Source: Drosophila miranda (taxonomy: Eukaryota > Arthropoda > Insecta > Diptera > Drosophilidae). Taken from it: 64,000 bases of DNA. The notes under the pieces are model-generated. The model was not told where the DNA came from and searched no databases. It saw nothing but the letters and a program-made list of their open reading frames with translations. Positions 34,644 through 48,564 of the stretch are shown here, piece after piece. Position 1 is the first letter of the stretch, and every line of letters starts with the position of its first letter. The DNA lies in contig NC_046674.1 of NCBI RefSeq assembly GCF_003369915.1, forward strand, positions 7,316,001 to 7,380,000. Reading direction: 5' to 3'. The position numbers and the translations under genes were made by a program.

Positions 34644-37112
34644 GCTATCGATTTAGGCACAGCACAGGCAGCACTTTGTTATACATATTATCTAAAGATA
34701 TCTGGATATAAAGGGCTTTTCATTCTTATACACTGCTGCCTCGTCTAGGCAGGTACCCCCCACCCTCTCTCAGCTGTAACCTTGGCTCCAAACAGTAACG
34801 GATTTGCCAATTCAAGCACTATTGATCCCCCCCCCACACCCCCACCTATCCTTTTGAGGCCGATGGTGTGGTTTGTCCTTGTCCATTTAATAGCCACTCT
34901 GCCGCCCATAATCTATGTGTGTGTGTGTGAGTGTGTGATTCGCTCATTCATTATTTCAAGCACTCCGCTTGTCATTCATTCGCGCAGTTCATTCATGCAT
35001 TTCATTTGTTATCTGTGTGTTTGTTTTTTTTTTTTTTTTCTATTTGGATCTCTTTTTTTTTTGTTTTTTTTTGCATTTGAGCACGTTTTCTCATTTTAGT
35101 TCTCGCTCTCTGCTCTTCTTCTTCTCATTCTTCCACTTCGAGGGCTTTTGTGTCATGCCCTGAAACGGGATTTTGCAGTTGTCCTCGCTCACACACACAC
35201 ACACATGTATCGAACGGAAGGTAAGGCACTCTCACAAATTAGCATCCACTCGTAGGTGCAGTGCCTCACCTTTTATGGAATACACCTTGGTCTACGGCCG
35301 CCTTGGTCTTCTTCTTCTTCTTCTTTTTCGTCTACTGTTGTTGTGCCCCTTTTGGTCCCCCTTTTACTTGTCGGATTTCATTCACATTCTGCCTTTGGCC
35401 TTTTGCCCAGACGTCGCTGGCTCGCTGGCAGACAGGGCAGGGCGGGGCGTGGGGCGTAGGACGTTGGGGGCGTGGCCAGTCAACAGTAATAAACTTTTAC
35501 GGTGTAAATTTAATTAGTCATTACTCTGGCTTCCGTTGGTGGGGATATTCTCTTTGGGGGATTTGATTTCAACGAGAACTTTTTCAATTTGATTTTACCA
35601 AGACCGAGACACACACACACACACAGCACCCACATATACATATACATACGACTGCATTTTAGTTCAACTTTAACGATCCAATAATTTGTGAAGCGGAACT
35701 CTGAACGGAACTTGAGATCATTAAGCCGACAACAGCCCGATTAGGGCCACAAAAATCCATCCATCAGTATCACCATCGGTACCGGCACGGGGAAACTAGG
35801 AGAAAACTAGTTTGAAAATTATGTATCAAGAAATTAACCCACAAACAAAAGAAGAGAAGAGAAGAAAGGCTTGCCTTTGGGTTTGGGTTGCAGTTCAGGG
35901 TCCCAACAAGGACCCCGCCTCCTTTGAGCTTATCTTTCCACCCACTTGCACATCTCAAGTGACAGCATACGGTGGTAATCTAGCTATTTTAGTTCCCCTT
36001 GTTGTGCCGTACGTACCGTACTATCTACCCCTGCCAATCTCTACTGTTGCCATCTCTATAGAGAACACGAAAGGCCAAGCAACTGGTGCCACTGACAGGC
36101 GAAAACCATAAAGTCGAAACGAAGGCGGAAATGTTAAAGAATTTATGTTTTTGTGGGTTTGGGAATTTGCATAGACGACAAAAGGTGCACCAAACAGAAG
36201 ACAGGGAGGGGGGGGGGGGGGGGGGGGGGGAGGTTGCACCACCCCAAGGTTCGGTTCGGAGATCAAGTTCCTCCCCTTGGCGGCGGCAGCGGCACAAAGT
36301 GCGAAAAAAAAACTATGCAGCATATGAAAGAGAGGGAGACGGAAAGAGAACGAAGCAGAGAAGAAGATGCGAAAACAAAAGAAAACTTTTGTAAAGGCAA
36401 AGGACAAGCACGGACGGGGTGTGGTGTGCGGGCGACGACGAGGACGAGGACGAGAACGAGGGTTCGTTCTGGCGAAAATGAGAAAAATCCACCCTTGGTC
36501 GAGTCGTCGGTCGTCCGTCGTCGGTCTTCGGACAAAGAGCCGCAGGCAATTTTACCACTTTTCTAAGGATTCCCCCCCGCACTGCACCGCAACGCACTTC
36601 AAGGCTAGTCTTGGGCCCCAGGGCACGGGCAAAAAAGATATGATGGGGGTAGGAGAGGATAAGGGTGTGTGCAGGGTATCAAGAATACAAGTAAGGCCAT
36701 AAGGCCACAGCTGCAGGCCCAAGAGATCGAGAGGGCGGAAAGGGTGGCTGCACTGGGCCTACCTTCTGCCGCATATACCTTGGAATAGTACATGCAACCC
36801 ACTGTGACACCGTCGTGACATATGACGCAGCAGACGATCTCCACCTTCCACTCCTTTCCGCCCTTTGAAGCCAGCATATGCCACGAAAGAAGTTAAGGGA
36901 AATCAAGTAGAGACGGAGAAGAGAGCGAGAGAGAGAGAGGGAGAGTTGAACAAAGGATGCAAAAAAGTAAAACAAAAATCAATAATGAAAACCTCTTCAG
37001 TCGCGAATTTCCCCATGAAGTTCCCCACGAATGCAGGGAAATGGAAAATTAATTGAATGTCAGCATCCAACCATCCGTCCGTCCATCCGAAAGAGGGTGC
37101 CCACGGGGGGAC

Positions 37113-37153
<41 letters not shown>

Positions 37154-40100
37154 AACACTGTTCTCAAAGGTGAAGGGCAAATGCAACATTTTTTACAAAA
37201 TGTTTTATCGATCCGGGTCCGGGGCCGGGTCCCCACAAGCACTTGAATGTGCAACCGCAATGTCCTTGCCTCCGGGGGCTGGCAGCTGCATAAAAGAGAG
37301 GACCCTTTATATAATAATGGACATACTATGCTATAATAGACAAGATGTCCACTCCCCTGTGGAGATCTACTACAATATCTGTCATCGAAATCTTTACTTT
37401 GAGCAGAAAAGTGGGGCCGGCAATCCTTTCAACAATTCCTCTCATTCCTCTCTTTCAAGGGAGGGAGATTTCCTCTCCTTGTCCACCCCCATCCCACCGA
37501 ATAAATTATCACGTGACTAAGGGGGACACTTCACAGTCGTTTTGTTTATGGGTGAATGAAATTGACTTTTAATTGTCGAGACGATGACCAGAAAAGAAAA
37601 CAATACAAAACCAAAAAAAAAAAACCATTGGCATGCACAATTTGTGTGACTATGCAAATGACAGAAAAACCACACAAAGTGGGGAGCATGGGGGGACACA
37701 CACACAGAGAAAGAGAGAGAGAGAGGGAGCACAGAACAAAGAAGAGACAGAAATAAGCATACGACGCGTTGGTCAGAGTCAGAATCTGATTCTCGATTCG
37801 ATTCTGGGAGCGAATATGAATGTGAATGCGACGAGTGTCAAGTGAATGACTCACTCCACACCAGCACAGTGGGGAGCACAGTGGGCCAGAAGACGTGTTT
37901 TTGAACAGAAAAGCCACAAAAACCATGGACATTCTTCCAGTGAGGATATGATCTGCGGCATCTACTGCTTTTATGTGGAGTTAATTTTCATTGTTTTTTT
38001 TTTCGCATGACATTTTTGTCCTTCTTTCGGTGCTTCACTGTGCGTTTGTTCTATTCCAAATTCCCACACGCCTCTTCATTCATGTTTTTTGTTGGTTTTG
38101 TCTTTGGGTTTTTCTTCCTTCTTCTTTTTTTTGGGATCTCTCTGTCTGGCGGTCTGTCTGTTTTCTTTTGTTTATGTTTTATGGCTTATTGTTTATTGTT
38201 TCGATAGCCAGGCCAGGCCAGGCCAGGCCAGGCCAGGCAATGTCATACGCTTTTTTCCTATATACTTTTTTCGCTTATTCATTTGCATGCTTTTATCTGC
38301 GGCTGAAACATTCTCAAACATTTTGCGTGGGCATATTTTTGTATTTTTCAGATAATAAATTTGAGCCGACGATAAAGAGCATTTGACCATAAAAACGTTG
38401 TGTGTTTTTCCCCAGATAACAACAGAAAAGCTCTCTGTGGGAAGGGAAGGGAAGGAAAGGGCAGGGAAGCGAAGCTCTCTCCATAGAAGAGGAAGTAATA
38501 GATATACATGTGCTCTGGAATTTCCAGAGTTCTTTAGATTCAAAGTGTGGGAAAATAGAAAAAAGAAAAGAAGAGGGCAGAAAAAGAAGAAGATGTAGAG
38601 AGAAGAGGATATGTGTGTGTGTGCGTGTTTTGGTTGGGAGAGAAACCCCTGGGAGACTTCGCCTCGAATTAACCTTTGTCATTGGAATTTTTTCGAGTAA
38701 TTTCTCAATTAAATGCTGCCGAAAAAAACAAAAAAAAAAAAAACAATCGTAAAATCCAGAGATCAAAGTTCCATTTGCTCTCAGGCGTGTAATTACAGTT
38801 CGTTTGAGTGTATATAATATAGACACCCGCCCACCCACTGCCCACCCACCCCCAAACGCAATCAATGTAATCTCGGCTCTTGGCCAACACAAAATATGAT
38901 TATCTTAATGGCTAAAAGCTTTTTAATGCGCACAATTTCCCGTTTTACGTTTTACGTTTTCCCTCACCCACTCTCTTTCACTCTCTGTCTGTCATTGTGT
39001 TTTGTCGCATTTCCCTTAATTTTACATAACCTTAAAAGGCTTGGGGGCAGGCGGTAGGGGGCAGGGCGTTTTTTTGGGGTAATGTGAGAAAAATCCCCTT
39101 TTTAAACAGTTGTGCCTGTGCCACTGTCCGCCTCCCTCTCATATCCGCCCATTTGTTTAGCTAATTGTTGGATAATATAATGACTTAGAAATCACCAAAA
39201 AAAAATAACGTAACCAGAGAGAACTTTCCTCTCCAACGAGAGCGAGAGGGCTGGGCTCCCCCCCTCCCCACAATGAGACAGGTTATTTCTTCCTCTTTCT
39301 CCCCCCCCTCCACGCACAGCTGATCAGAGGAGGCTTGCATAATCCTCCATTATCTTACCGCATTGTGAATTAGCCAATTTTTGTTCCGACAAATTACGCA
39401 CAAAACCCAAAAGTTTTCACTTTTTGTACCCCTCCCTGCCCCTGCCCCTGCCACTAGCGGACCGATAATATACATAATTACCATTTTCACAGCAAATGAT
39501 TTTCTATTTTTAGAAACCAGCTTTTCAACTATTTTTCACTTTTATTTTGTTTTTGTTTTGCTTTTTTTTCGGGCTCAATTCGAGCGTGAAGCGGGGTGTG
39601 GAAAAGCGAAGAAATGTTTAGCGTTTCAGTTGTAAAATGGTTGAAACACTCATAAATTTTGATTGCTTGATTGATGGATGGATGGATGGATGGAGTGATT
39701 GGTCAGCGTTTTATGGAGTTGTTTAAATTTTGATTTGTTTATTTTTTGATTAATGAATGAAAACGAAACGTGAAAATCAAACGAAAAAAAGTGAAAGTTT
39801 AGCACAAACTCTTGTAGTTGTTGTTTTCCCACCTGTTTTTCCCTTTTTTTTTGCATTAACAAAAGTTGAACGAACCGAAATGAAAGGGGTACACTCGAGA
39901 GTACCTTCCAGAGGGAGAATTTTCAATCAAATTCTATTTCCATTGCATTATATTTGTAAGAGTAGAGTTTCGGCTTTTTCCCAGGGCTAAGTTTCCTGGA
40001 CAGATAGCCATCTCCAGACGCACCTTGTCTCCCCCTTCCGTTCTACTCTCCGCCACTCTTTCTCCGCCATCGAGTTGGGTCTTTGCCCAGAAAAAGAGGC

Positions 40101-43100
40101 TCCTCTTATCAAGATGTTGTACGTGGCGAGCGAACAGAATGCGAAATCAACCAAGAAAAGGTGCAAAGTCTGGAAAATTGAAACGCCAATGAAGAAAAAC
40201 TATTTAAAGCCCAGGGCCCAAAACCAGATTCCATCATCATCATAGAAGTACGTACAATATATGTATGTACATACAATATAATGAGTGTGCGATAGAAGGA
40301 AACTTCTTGGTGATTCAGTGCCCTGCCAGCCCCGCCAGCCCTGCCTCCTTCTGTACATTCGTTACTCTTTCTTTTCCATTTTTGCCCGCTTCCTTTGCCT
40401 TTCTGTTCTTTTCCTTTCTGTCCGGATTCCTGGAAGCAAGTGCAATTGCTATAAATGAAATGACACGAGGAACGACGGGCGACGGGCGACAGCCAGCCAC
40501 GGATGTGGATGTCGTTTAAATATTACCAGACGGCATAAAAATTGACAGACGTCGCAGACAAAGGCCAAACAAAATACCGAGACAGGGTCCGTGCAAATGG
40601 AGGCTAGAGAGGACTAGAGGATACCCAGTACCTGAGAAGAGGAGAAGGAAATATTCAAACGCCCCCTCTCAAAATTACCCATTTCTTTATTTAATCGGGG
40701 TAAATATCTCTTTTTTTTTTATGGTAGTATAGATCTATACCCAACAAAATATACCCCTCGTTTACTGTTCCTCTCACAGGGTACAACGGAGAAACGAAAG
40801 TGCAGAGAGAGAACAAATGCACGAGTAGAGAGAGGCAGCAGAGACAGGGACAGGGACAGGGATGGGGGACGGGGACAGGGGACAGCCAAAATGCCGGCAC
40901 GGCAGGCAATTAAATGAATTAAATTTCACATTAATTGTGTAAAAGAAATACAAAGATCATTTGTGTGCTCAAATTTGTTTGGCTACTCTTTTTTTGGGGA
41001 CCCCCCCTTTTACCGCACTCTAAAAAGCGGTTCAGTGACCACCAAACGGGCGCCGCCGGTCAGCTGAGAGCGGAGAAAGAGAGCAGCCAGGGCAGAAGAG
41101 AGCACACACAAACACTTATTTCTTTGTTGAGATCTGATCGCACCGGCAAAAACAGGCAAACAGGTTTCTGATCTGCTCCTCCTCTGCACTCCTCCTGCAT
41201 TTGTCATGGTTTTCTTTTCTTTTCGTTTGTTTTTTCCATACGATAAATGGGGGGGCAATTTTCTTAATTTGTTTTGTGCAAAAGAAGAAAAAGAAAACAA
41301 AACAAAAACAAATTCAGAGCTGTCTATTAGCCAGAAGAGAAAACTGATAAGAATGAGTGAAATTTAGCGCTTATAAGTGGATGGGGAGGGGCAGGGGAGA
41401 CGAGGAAAACGTAATTAGTGGAGTATCAATGCCAAAAGGGGGAGAAAACGAAATCGGAATCGATTCGAAATTGAAATGTATAGCAAAACGAGGCTGAAGT
41501 GTCTACACCTGTGATTGTTGTTGCAGTGAGGTGTGAATTGTGGTGTGACAGACAGAGTGCTGTAAATCGTGAGGTGTGAGCAGGGTGGAAGGGGAAAGGG
41601 GAAGTGACAGTGGCAGTGGCAGGGAGAGAGGGAGAGCAAGACACCTTGGGAGTGGACTTCCTGCTTCTTGTGCTTGTGCTTGTGCTTCTTCTTAATCTGC
41701 TTCTTTGGTAACTGTTTTCCCACTCCAATTTCAATCAGAGAGCAACCTGCTGCCGCCTGCAGCTGCTGCAGATATTGTCTCCCTCCCTCTCTCTCTTCAC
41801 ACTCTGTGCTGTATATCTGCCTGCCTATGTGTGTTCGTGTGTGTGTGTGTGTCTATCTGAGAGCCAAAGGTGCCGTGAACGTGCCATGCTGGCAAACCCA
41901 CTCTCTCTCTCTCTCTCTCTCTCTTACCCGCTGAACCTCTCCGCATAAAGAGTTGCAATTGCGAACGTGATTTGAGCGCATGCATTTGAGTGAGTGCGAG
42001 CGAGTAGGCGATATTTGTCTCATTGATGGATACCATTCCAGTCACCCCCACGAGCCCCCCATCATCGCTGCACCACTCTTAACGACAAGAACAGACAAGA
42101 GCAGAAACGGGTTTAAAATTGGATTTCGTCTTTGTTTTTGAATCTGTTTTATGCTTTTTACAGTTTTTTCACTGCATTTCTGTGCAATAAATATAAATAA
42201 TAACATAAATAATAAATAATATATAAAAAGAAGTGAAAAGTTTGTTGATTGCTGATTTATTTGACCTTGTCGACTTGTTTAGCACACAAACAGCGAAAGA
42301 CAGAGACAGAGAGAAAGGAGAAGGGGTAAATACAATAAACTCAATTTAATAAACTAACGGAACAACAGGGTACAGCAACAGGGTAAGGGGACAAATGTTT
42401 GCTTTTGGGGATTGATATTAAACACAAAAATTTATAAATAAATATATTAAGTTGAATGCTTCGTCCCCTCTGATTGCCCTTAGGGACATGTTCATAATCG
42501 AACGGTAAAGATAAAGATAGTGTCTGCGTGTGTGCATGGGCATGGGCATGTGTGTTTGTATTTGCCCCAAGTATCCATCAATCAAGTGGCGTCAATATTT
42601 ATGACCTCAAATAATCACAACGCAACAAAGAAGCAAAAAGGAAAACTATAATGCAACGAACTTTGGATACCCTTTACCATATTCCTTCAGGCCCCTCTGG
42701 AAAGGCATTCAGAACCAAAAGAAATTAAAGAGAAATGGTAGAATGGAGAATTTTTGGCTTCTAATTAGTTGCCGTTACACTTCAGACATGTATATACATA
42801 TGTATCTCCCTGCTTTCCATCCAATCCCCCCCCCCCCACCCCTTCCAGAAATAAATATGTATATATTTTTCTTGTCTCTTTTTCAGCTGTTTACAAATTA
42901 TGTTTGTTTTCCTCCTCCTCTCCACACACCACGCCACACTCCCCATTTCCCATCTCCCCAATTTCTTTCTTTTTCCTCTATTTTTTTCGTCAGCTAATTT
43001 ATGCAAACAATTTTCAATGAGGCGAAAGACCTCTGGGGGCGGGGCGGACAGCGAGACTCCAGAAATAAAAATGCGGGCAAATAGGTTTCTCGTAGGAGGA

Positions 43101-46100
43101 CACCACTATACGGTCCACTGGGAATGCGAAATTGGAAAAGTGGAAAAACGAAAATTACATCAAATTCGAGATGCAGCGACAAAAGTTGGGTAATCAACAG
43201 ATTTAGTGTCTGGAACTTGGGAATGGGAATGGGGAATGAGAATGGACAAATATATGTATATTTTAAATGGGGAAATGACATCAAAATAATAGCGATGTAA
43301 GATTTATAATGATCTATAACGATATAAACAGATCGTAAAGGGAATTTCATGGGAAGAATGCTCAAGTTCTTAATGGAAATACGGAATTGAAATAAAGATT
43401 CCCTTAAAAATTCCCTGTCTGATCTGATCTGATTTCATAGCTGTCCAATTGTAAATCAAATGCAAGCAACCATCGAACAGCTGTTGGGAGTAGCACACTG
43501 TTATTCCAATCCGATTGACAGTCCATGCAAGTGGAAGGGCCTGGAGTGAGAGTGCGGGTTGTGGGATGCGGGAGAGTGGGGTGGGGGAAGCGAGAACAAC
43601 AACTGGAAATGGCAGGCGGAGTCTTGCCGTTGCTCTAAAAATAAAACATCAAAGCGCATTGCAATGCAGAGAAACAGCAACAACAACAAAGGGGCCGAAA
43701 AAGAAAACGAAACAAAATGAAGCACGAAAGGATTTACGAGCTTGATCGAAAACAGGAACAACAACAACAACACGAATACACACATGTACCTTTGGCCTGC
43801 GGAAGGGAGAATGAGAGATGGAGCGGAATGGAATCGAATGGAATGGGCTGTGAGTGCGAGTGTGAGCGAGAGCGAGAACATAGCATGCAAAGTATCACGA
43901 TGATGAGAGTGCACTTTGAGTGCTGCAGTAGAAATCAGACTCAGAGTCAGAGGCATAGTCAAAGGTCATGCCAAAGGGGGCGGCTCCATCCCTTTACGCT
44001 GACTCCCCCCTCCGCAGCCACTGTCTCAACTTTCCATCTCTGCCAGCGTAAGGGAAATTTATATAAAGAGATACACATTTCCTTTTGGTGAAGGCTAATA
44101 ATAGCAATGCAGCCGGCGAAAGAGAAAAGGAAACAGCACTTACAAAGTGGTAATGGAGACAACGCCTTCATCATGTGTCGCCTGCCTCCCTCACCCTTTG
44201 CCACGCGCACCCGGTCGCCGAGTGGCTTTATGGCAACAATTATGTTTGAGCATATAAAATGATTGAAGAAATATTTATGCGACTTATTCATTATGGGAGT
44301 TGCTGGGTGTGGGTGGGTGTTGTTAAGGGAGGCGGGGCGATAGCCAAAGAGTAAACAATTTCCATTCCTTGCTGCGTCACCTGTTTGCCTTGTGTCCTCC
44401 CCCTCCACTCTACTCCACTCCGCCCATTAGCCTTGTGAAGAGTTCATTTGCCTCGACTCATAATTTCCCGCTTGCATGTCAAGCAATACCGGAGTCCGAC
44501 ACCAACACGCACACCAACAAGAGGGAGAGAGAGATAGGATGACGAAGCTTCAAATACCCTTGCAGACCTATACGTACTTTATATGTACATATGTGATAGA
44601 TTCCGATCGTGCCACGAATGGGCTTTCAAACTAGGAGCACTATGTCCTTGCGTGCGCTACACACATTCGTTCACAATCATACTCTTGGCAAGGGTATAAC
44701 AAGGCTGCTCAGATTACCATGCGACTGTATATGGGAGAGGGGGAGTGAGGCCGAGACAGCAAACAACACTTCATATACGCTTTGTCTCTCGCCGTCTCGT
44801 TGTCCAAAGGAGTTGTTGCCTCTCCCACTTGAGTCTATTTTTGAGACGTCGCTCTTGTCGTCCACTTGCGACTGTGTGTGTTGGTGGGAGGTGGGGGTGC
44901 ATGGAATGGCAATTGGCAAACTCCATTGAGGCATCAGCTTGCTTCGGCCAGTTCTTTCCCACAATCCTTTTGCCGCCCACCAAAGGTATCAAATTACATT
45001 TGTCTCGTGTAACAGAAACTGCAACTACAACTGCCGCCCCCCCACAGCGTGTGTGCACAGTGCACGGTGGGGCGATGGGTGGGAAAAATAACTGTGATCA
45101 AGCCACGCTTAGAGTTCAGCTCTCATTTGACCGCGCTCTGTCCGCTGTGCCTCTCTCTGTGTGTCGTCAATTGTCATGTTAGCTGTTTTCCTTATGGGCG
45201 CGTGTGTGTGTGTGAATGAGTTGGAGTAAAGTTCCGCAACTGTCTGTCTGCCTGTCCCACTCTCTCACTCTCTCTCTCTCTCTCTCTCTCCTGAGATCGA
45301 CCTGGCGCTGCCAGCAATTGCGGTGAGTCTCTGCTTTCGGTTTTTGGTAGTTGTTTTCTGTTTGTTGGCGGCTTGAACCCGTAATCGGCAGCCCCAGACA
45401 CAGTTTTTACATTGTAATTCCGTAATTGCATTTTGCAGGCGGACCAGACACACGAACAAACAAAGAAACAGCACCAAAACAAAAAACCAATTCCATCTGC
45501 TCTCCTCCTGCTCCCACATGCACCTCTGGCTGCACTGCTTCTCTATCCGCACTCTTCCAACACTCGCACGAACATGGATTCATGGATTAGGTACATTTTG
45601 ATAATTTGGGATATTTCTGTGGGAATTTTCTCGCACAAAGCTGGCAAATGTCATCATGTTGTTATTCCTATTGTATGTGTGTGTGTGTGTGTTTTAACGA
45701 TATTTTCTGCGGAATTGGCATTATTGTATATGGAGATGCATGACTCAATCTGGGCTTTTTATAAACATACATATTTACATGGAAATCTGCTTATCAGTAG
45801 AGGCTCGAGTGCATACAGCGACTAATTATAATAAAAATAACATTAATTGATTAAAAATTACTTAAGGAGCTGGTTCATAGACAGAGCGAAAGTGAGATAA
45901 GAGGCAGACAGAGCACAGAAGGAGAGGGCGAGAAGAGATCGAAAGGGAGAAGGTGAGTGGAAAACTGCATGGAATATTCCATATATCCATGTAGCTATTC
46001 CTAACCTAGGGAATCTTCTCCACCCCCAAATGCACTCAATTATCAAACCATCAAAACGGACAAACACTTTTCCTGAATCCCAATCCCAAAAACCCAAAAG

Positions 46101-47734
46101 ACTCAATGAAAGCCCCCATTGCGGTAGGACAACAGCGGCGCTGGCGACGACAGGGACATAAAAAAGCTATTAGAAACGGATAGGAAATGGGGAAACAGAT
46201 GAGAGGGCGGAAACAGGAGACATGGAAAAAGGGAAATGTTGCAACTTGCCAAAGCAAATAATACGAAAATATGAGACAAGAGAAAAAGGAAAAGCAAACG
46301 AAAATGAGGCAAATAAAAATGTGCGTGAGTGCGTGAAATGAGAGGAAGAACCACAGAGTGTAGGGGTAGAGGGGTGGAGGGAGTAAATATAGGAAATGCC
46401 ACTGTCAGCGGGGGTGAGATTGGGATGCGTAGGTCACAATTTCAACCACTGTGCGGGTGGCAGGGATAAGGGTGGAGAGTGCTGCAGCAGGATGATGGAA
46501 AAGATGAAGGAGAAGCAGAGGCAGTGGGGGGGGGGGCGCTCAAACCGCCCTGTAACAGACGGCGGCCGACTCAACATTTCCATCAACTCGAGCAGAGGGC
46601 GGGGGAGAGGACGCCCACGAGACGCGTGCGGGACATGACGGCGACGGCTTCCCTTTTCTCTTTGCTGTAAACAAAAGCAAATCCCAAAGCAAACCAAAAG
46701 CAAAGCAACAACTAAAACTAGCCGGCAAAAACAACACAACACTAATGAGAGACGGACGCACATTCCGCCTTCTATGATAATCGGAAGCAATGAAATGAAG
46801 AAATTGGCTCAATTGGAAAGCAGCAGGGAGAGCAGGGAGACCAGGGCGACCAGGGAGAGCAGAGCAGCGCAAGGAAGAGAGTGAGAGCCAGAGAGTGTGT
46901 GTGTGTTCGTGTGGATGTGTGCGTGTGGGTGTGTAGCTGCATTTGATGTACAAGGAATACTACACTGTGCATCACAGAATGAACAATGAACCATGGAACA
47001 ATATATCACTGGGAGAAGGGGTGTTCTGCTTATTTTGTATGCATATATACAAGATATGTACTATGCACATACATATGTACATACATATAATTCACTGTGC
47101 ATCCCAGAATTTACATGAAACATATTTACACCTAATGGAATGATTTTTTTTGTTTTAAGCACAGTGTAAATTTTACATGCAATAATCTGTGTGTTCAGGG
47201 GTGTGTATACACTGGTTAAGTGCATTTCAATGTTGGGTGCCAGGGGGTTCGTTCTTCTTTTAATTCATCTTCCTATGTAAACTGTCTCTTTCTACCGCAG
47301 GCATGCATATGTCTGTGTGTACATGCATCCAATGCATAGCCCGATTCCACCCAGCGACACTTACCGTTGTGCTCGGTGAATATGTTGAGTCCCACGGAGG
47401 GATTACACCTCGCATCCTTGTGGGCATTGCTGCGCTGTGATAATCCTCCAGAGCCACCGCCGCCGCTGCTGCTGCCACCGACTCCGCTGCTCCCGCCACC
47501 ACTGCCGTGACCATGACCCGTCGAGGATTTGATGCGCGAGCCACGCAGTGTGGAGCCCACCCCCAACGGACCGCCGCCGCCGCCGCTGCTGCTGTTGCCA
47601 GCACTGATGCAATGGGGCGAGACGGACGCCACGGGACTGCTGCTGCTGGAGAGGCCAATGCAACTGACGGGAACGCCACCACCGCCCCCACCGCTCGAAT
47701 GCGAGCCGCGCTCCTTTCCCTGTTGAGCACCCAT
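24243..47734 (-). CDS. Abl: Abl non-receptor tyrosine kinase
   Basis: Eight coding exons join in frame: 47734-47365, 31777-31252, 31193-30778, 30708-30122, 29704-29380, 29306-29186, 29110-28992 and 26947-24243. They give 1722 residues. After a Gly/Ser-rich N-terminus starting [10 protein letters not shown] comes SH3 (about 197-248, LFVALYDF). SH2 follows (about 260-350; FLVRES at 282-287), then the kinase (about 372-633). The kinase has GGGQYG at 384-389, the VAVK lysine at 406, gatekeeper Thr450, HRD at 496-498, DFG at 516-518 and activation-loop Tyr528. The long tail has an [10 protein letters not shown] site suited to Ena EVH1 binding and many polyproline runs. It ends in a roughly 105-residue F-actin-binding domain ending ISNALNR. 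Abl acts in axon guidance and epithelial morphogenesis through Ena and actin. All key catalytic residues are intact. Intron 1 is 15.6 kb. Confidence 0.97.
27541..28510 (-). repeat. Triplicated GCATGTGGAAT..GTTTCCACA box around the DINE-1
   Basis: A motif of about 50 bp (TGCATGTGGAATnCATATTA, then AAATTGTTTCCACAnGGAAT) occurs at about 27545, 28332 and 28460. Each copy is followed by A-rich sequence including AAACTCAAAAGAAA. The element inserted into the first unit. Confidence 0.6.
27601..28283 (+). mobile_element. DINE-1/INE-1-like Helentron fragment in the last Abl intron
   Basis: The element spans about 27629-28255. It opens ACGAGGGGGAACGTTGTGAG, contains GACGGACGGACAGACAGACA and a TATATATA tract, and ends with the hairpin ATACTCATTTTGAGTATCGGGTATA. 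These are the two proto-microsatellites and terminal palindrome typical of DINE-1 (mini-me). A 28-bp direct repeat (AAGAAGTAAATAGAAAACTC followed by AAAAGAAA) flanks it exactly at 27601-27628 and 28256-28283. It is non-coding. Confidence 0.8.
36208..36230 (+). repeat. Uninterrupted run of 23 G
   Basis: Directly visible homopolymer in Abl intron 1. It can form G-quadruplex structures and is likely to be length-polymorphic; its length may be an assembly estimate. Confidence 0.9.
38203..38239 (+). repeat. GCCAG pentanucleotide repeat
   Basis: About seven tandem GCCAG units in Abl intron 1, in otherwise AT-rich DNA. Confidence 0.85.
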
Positions 47735-48564
47735 TTCAGGAGCGGAGGTGGAGCTCGGCTGCTGCTGCTGCTGCTACTGTGGCTGGGTGGTGGATTGTGG
47801 GTTGTGGGTCGTTGCTATCGCTCTTGCGCAGCAATAAACAATTTGTACACTCTTTTTGCTCTGCTCCGCCTTGGACCTTGGGATACTGTGATTTTTTTCT
47901 CTCCTCTTGCCTTCAGCCAACACTTGCGATCAATTATTTGCGTTTGCCTTTGCTTTGAATTTTCTTGAATTTATTTTATTTCATTTCATTATTTCGCTCT
48001 CTGCTGCTTACACACACACACACACTTGCGCATTTTCTTTCTCCACTCTCTTCTCTGCTCTTTCTGCGTTTTCTACTTCACTTGGCAATTTGGAGTAGAC
48101 AAAAAAATTGGAGACACACGAAAGGAAGGAAGTTTGCGAAATGTTACGCCAACCTTTTCTCTCTGTCTCTCTCTCTCTGCCACTTTCGATTTGTTAGGCA
48201 AGGTGCAGCAGATGCATAATTTGTTGCATGTTTGCTGGAGCTTTAGCTTTTTGCATCTCCGCTGAGCCGCAGACTGCTGTGGGTGGAGGGGACCGGGAGC
48301 GAGTGCGGGTACGGGGGGCTACAAACACGCCCTAAAACTGCACTTTTGTCTTCGGTGCCTCCGCCTGTCGCTTGCTCTCCCACTTTTCACACAGCTTGTT
48401 TATATCCCGCCGATCGTATTTGGCATATTATAACTGGAACAAAAAATAACAAACTTTTCACCGTTTTATCTATATCTATGCATTTTTCAATTTATACACA
48501 CACAGGCGCCGCACACACCGCACACCCGACCAACAAAAAAAATTGTGGGTTTGCGAGCAGCAGT
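47735..48564 (-). other. Abl 5' UTR / promoter-proximal region
   Basis: No coding frame. It lies between the Abl ATG and the promoter-type repeat head at 48565, so it probably contains a 5' UTR of up to about 800 nt. It includes CT-rich runs (48155-48180) that read as GAGA sites on the coding strand. Confidence 0.45.

Larger units (their letters stand above)
31778..47364 (-). other. Abl intron 1 (15.6 kb)
   Basis: No coding exon, RNA gene or transposase that I can support. It is rich in simple repeats: GA/CT runs (for example 31793-31835, 34608-34632, 37118-37146, 41900-41923, 45262-45291), a 23-G run at 36208-36230, GCCAG repeats near 38206 and GATG repeats near 39674. The GA-rich runs could bind GAGA factor. 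Long first introns of this type often carry enhancers, but no specific one is recognisable. Confidence 0.5.

Noticed and set aside
47260..47730. Second long minus-strand frame over Abl exon 1
   Set aside because: Shifted-frame shadow of the Gly/Ser-rich Abl N-terminus; the MGAQQG frame splices correctly to exon 2.
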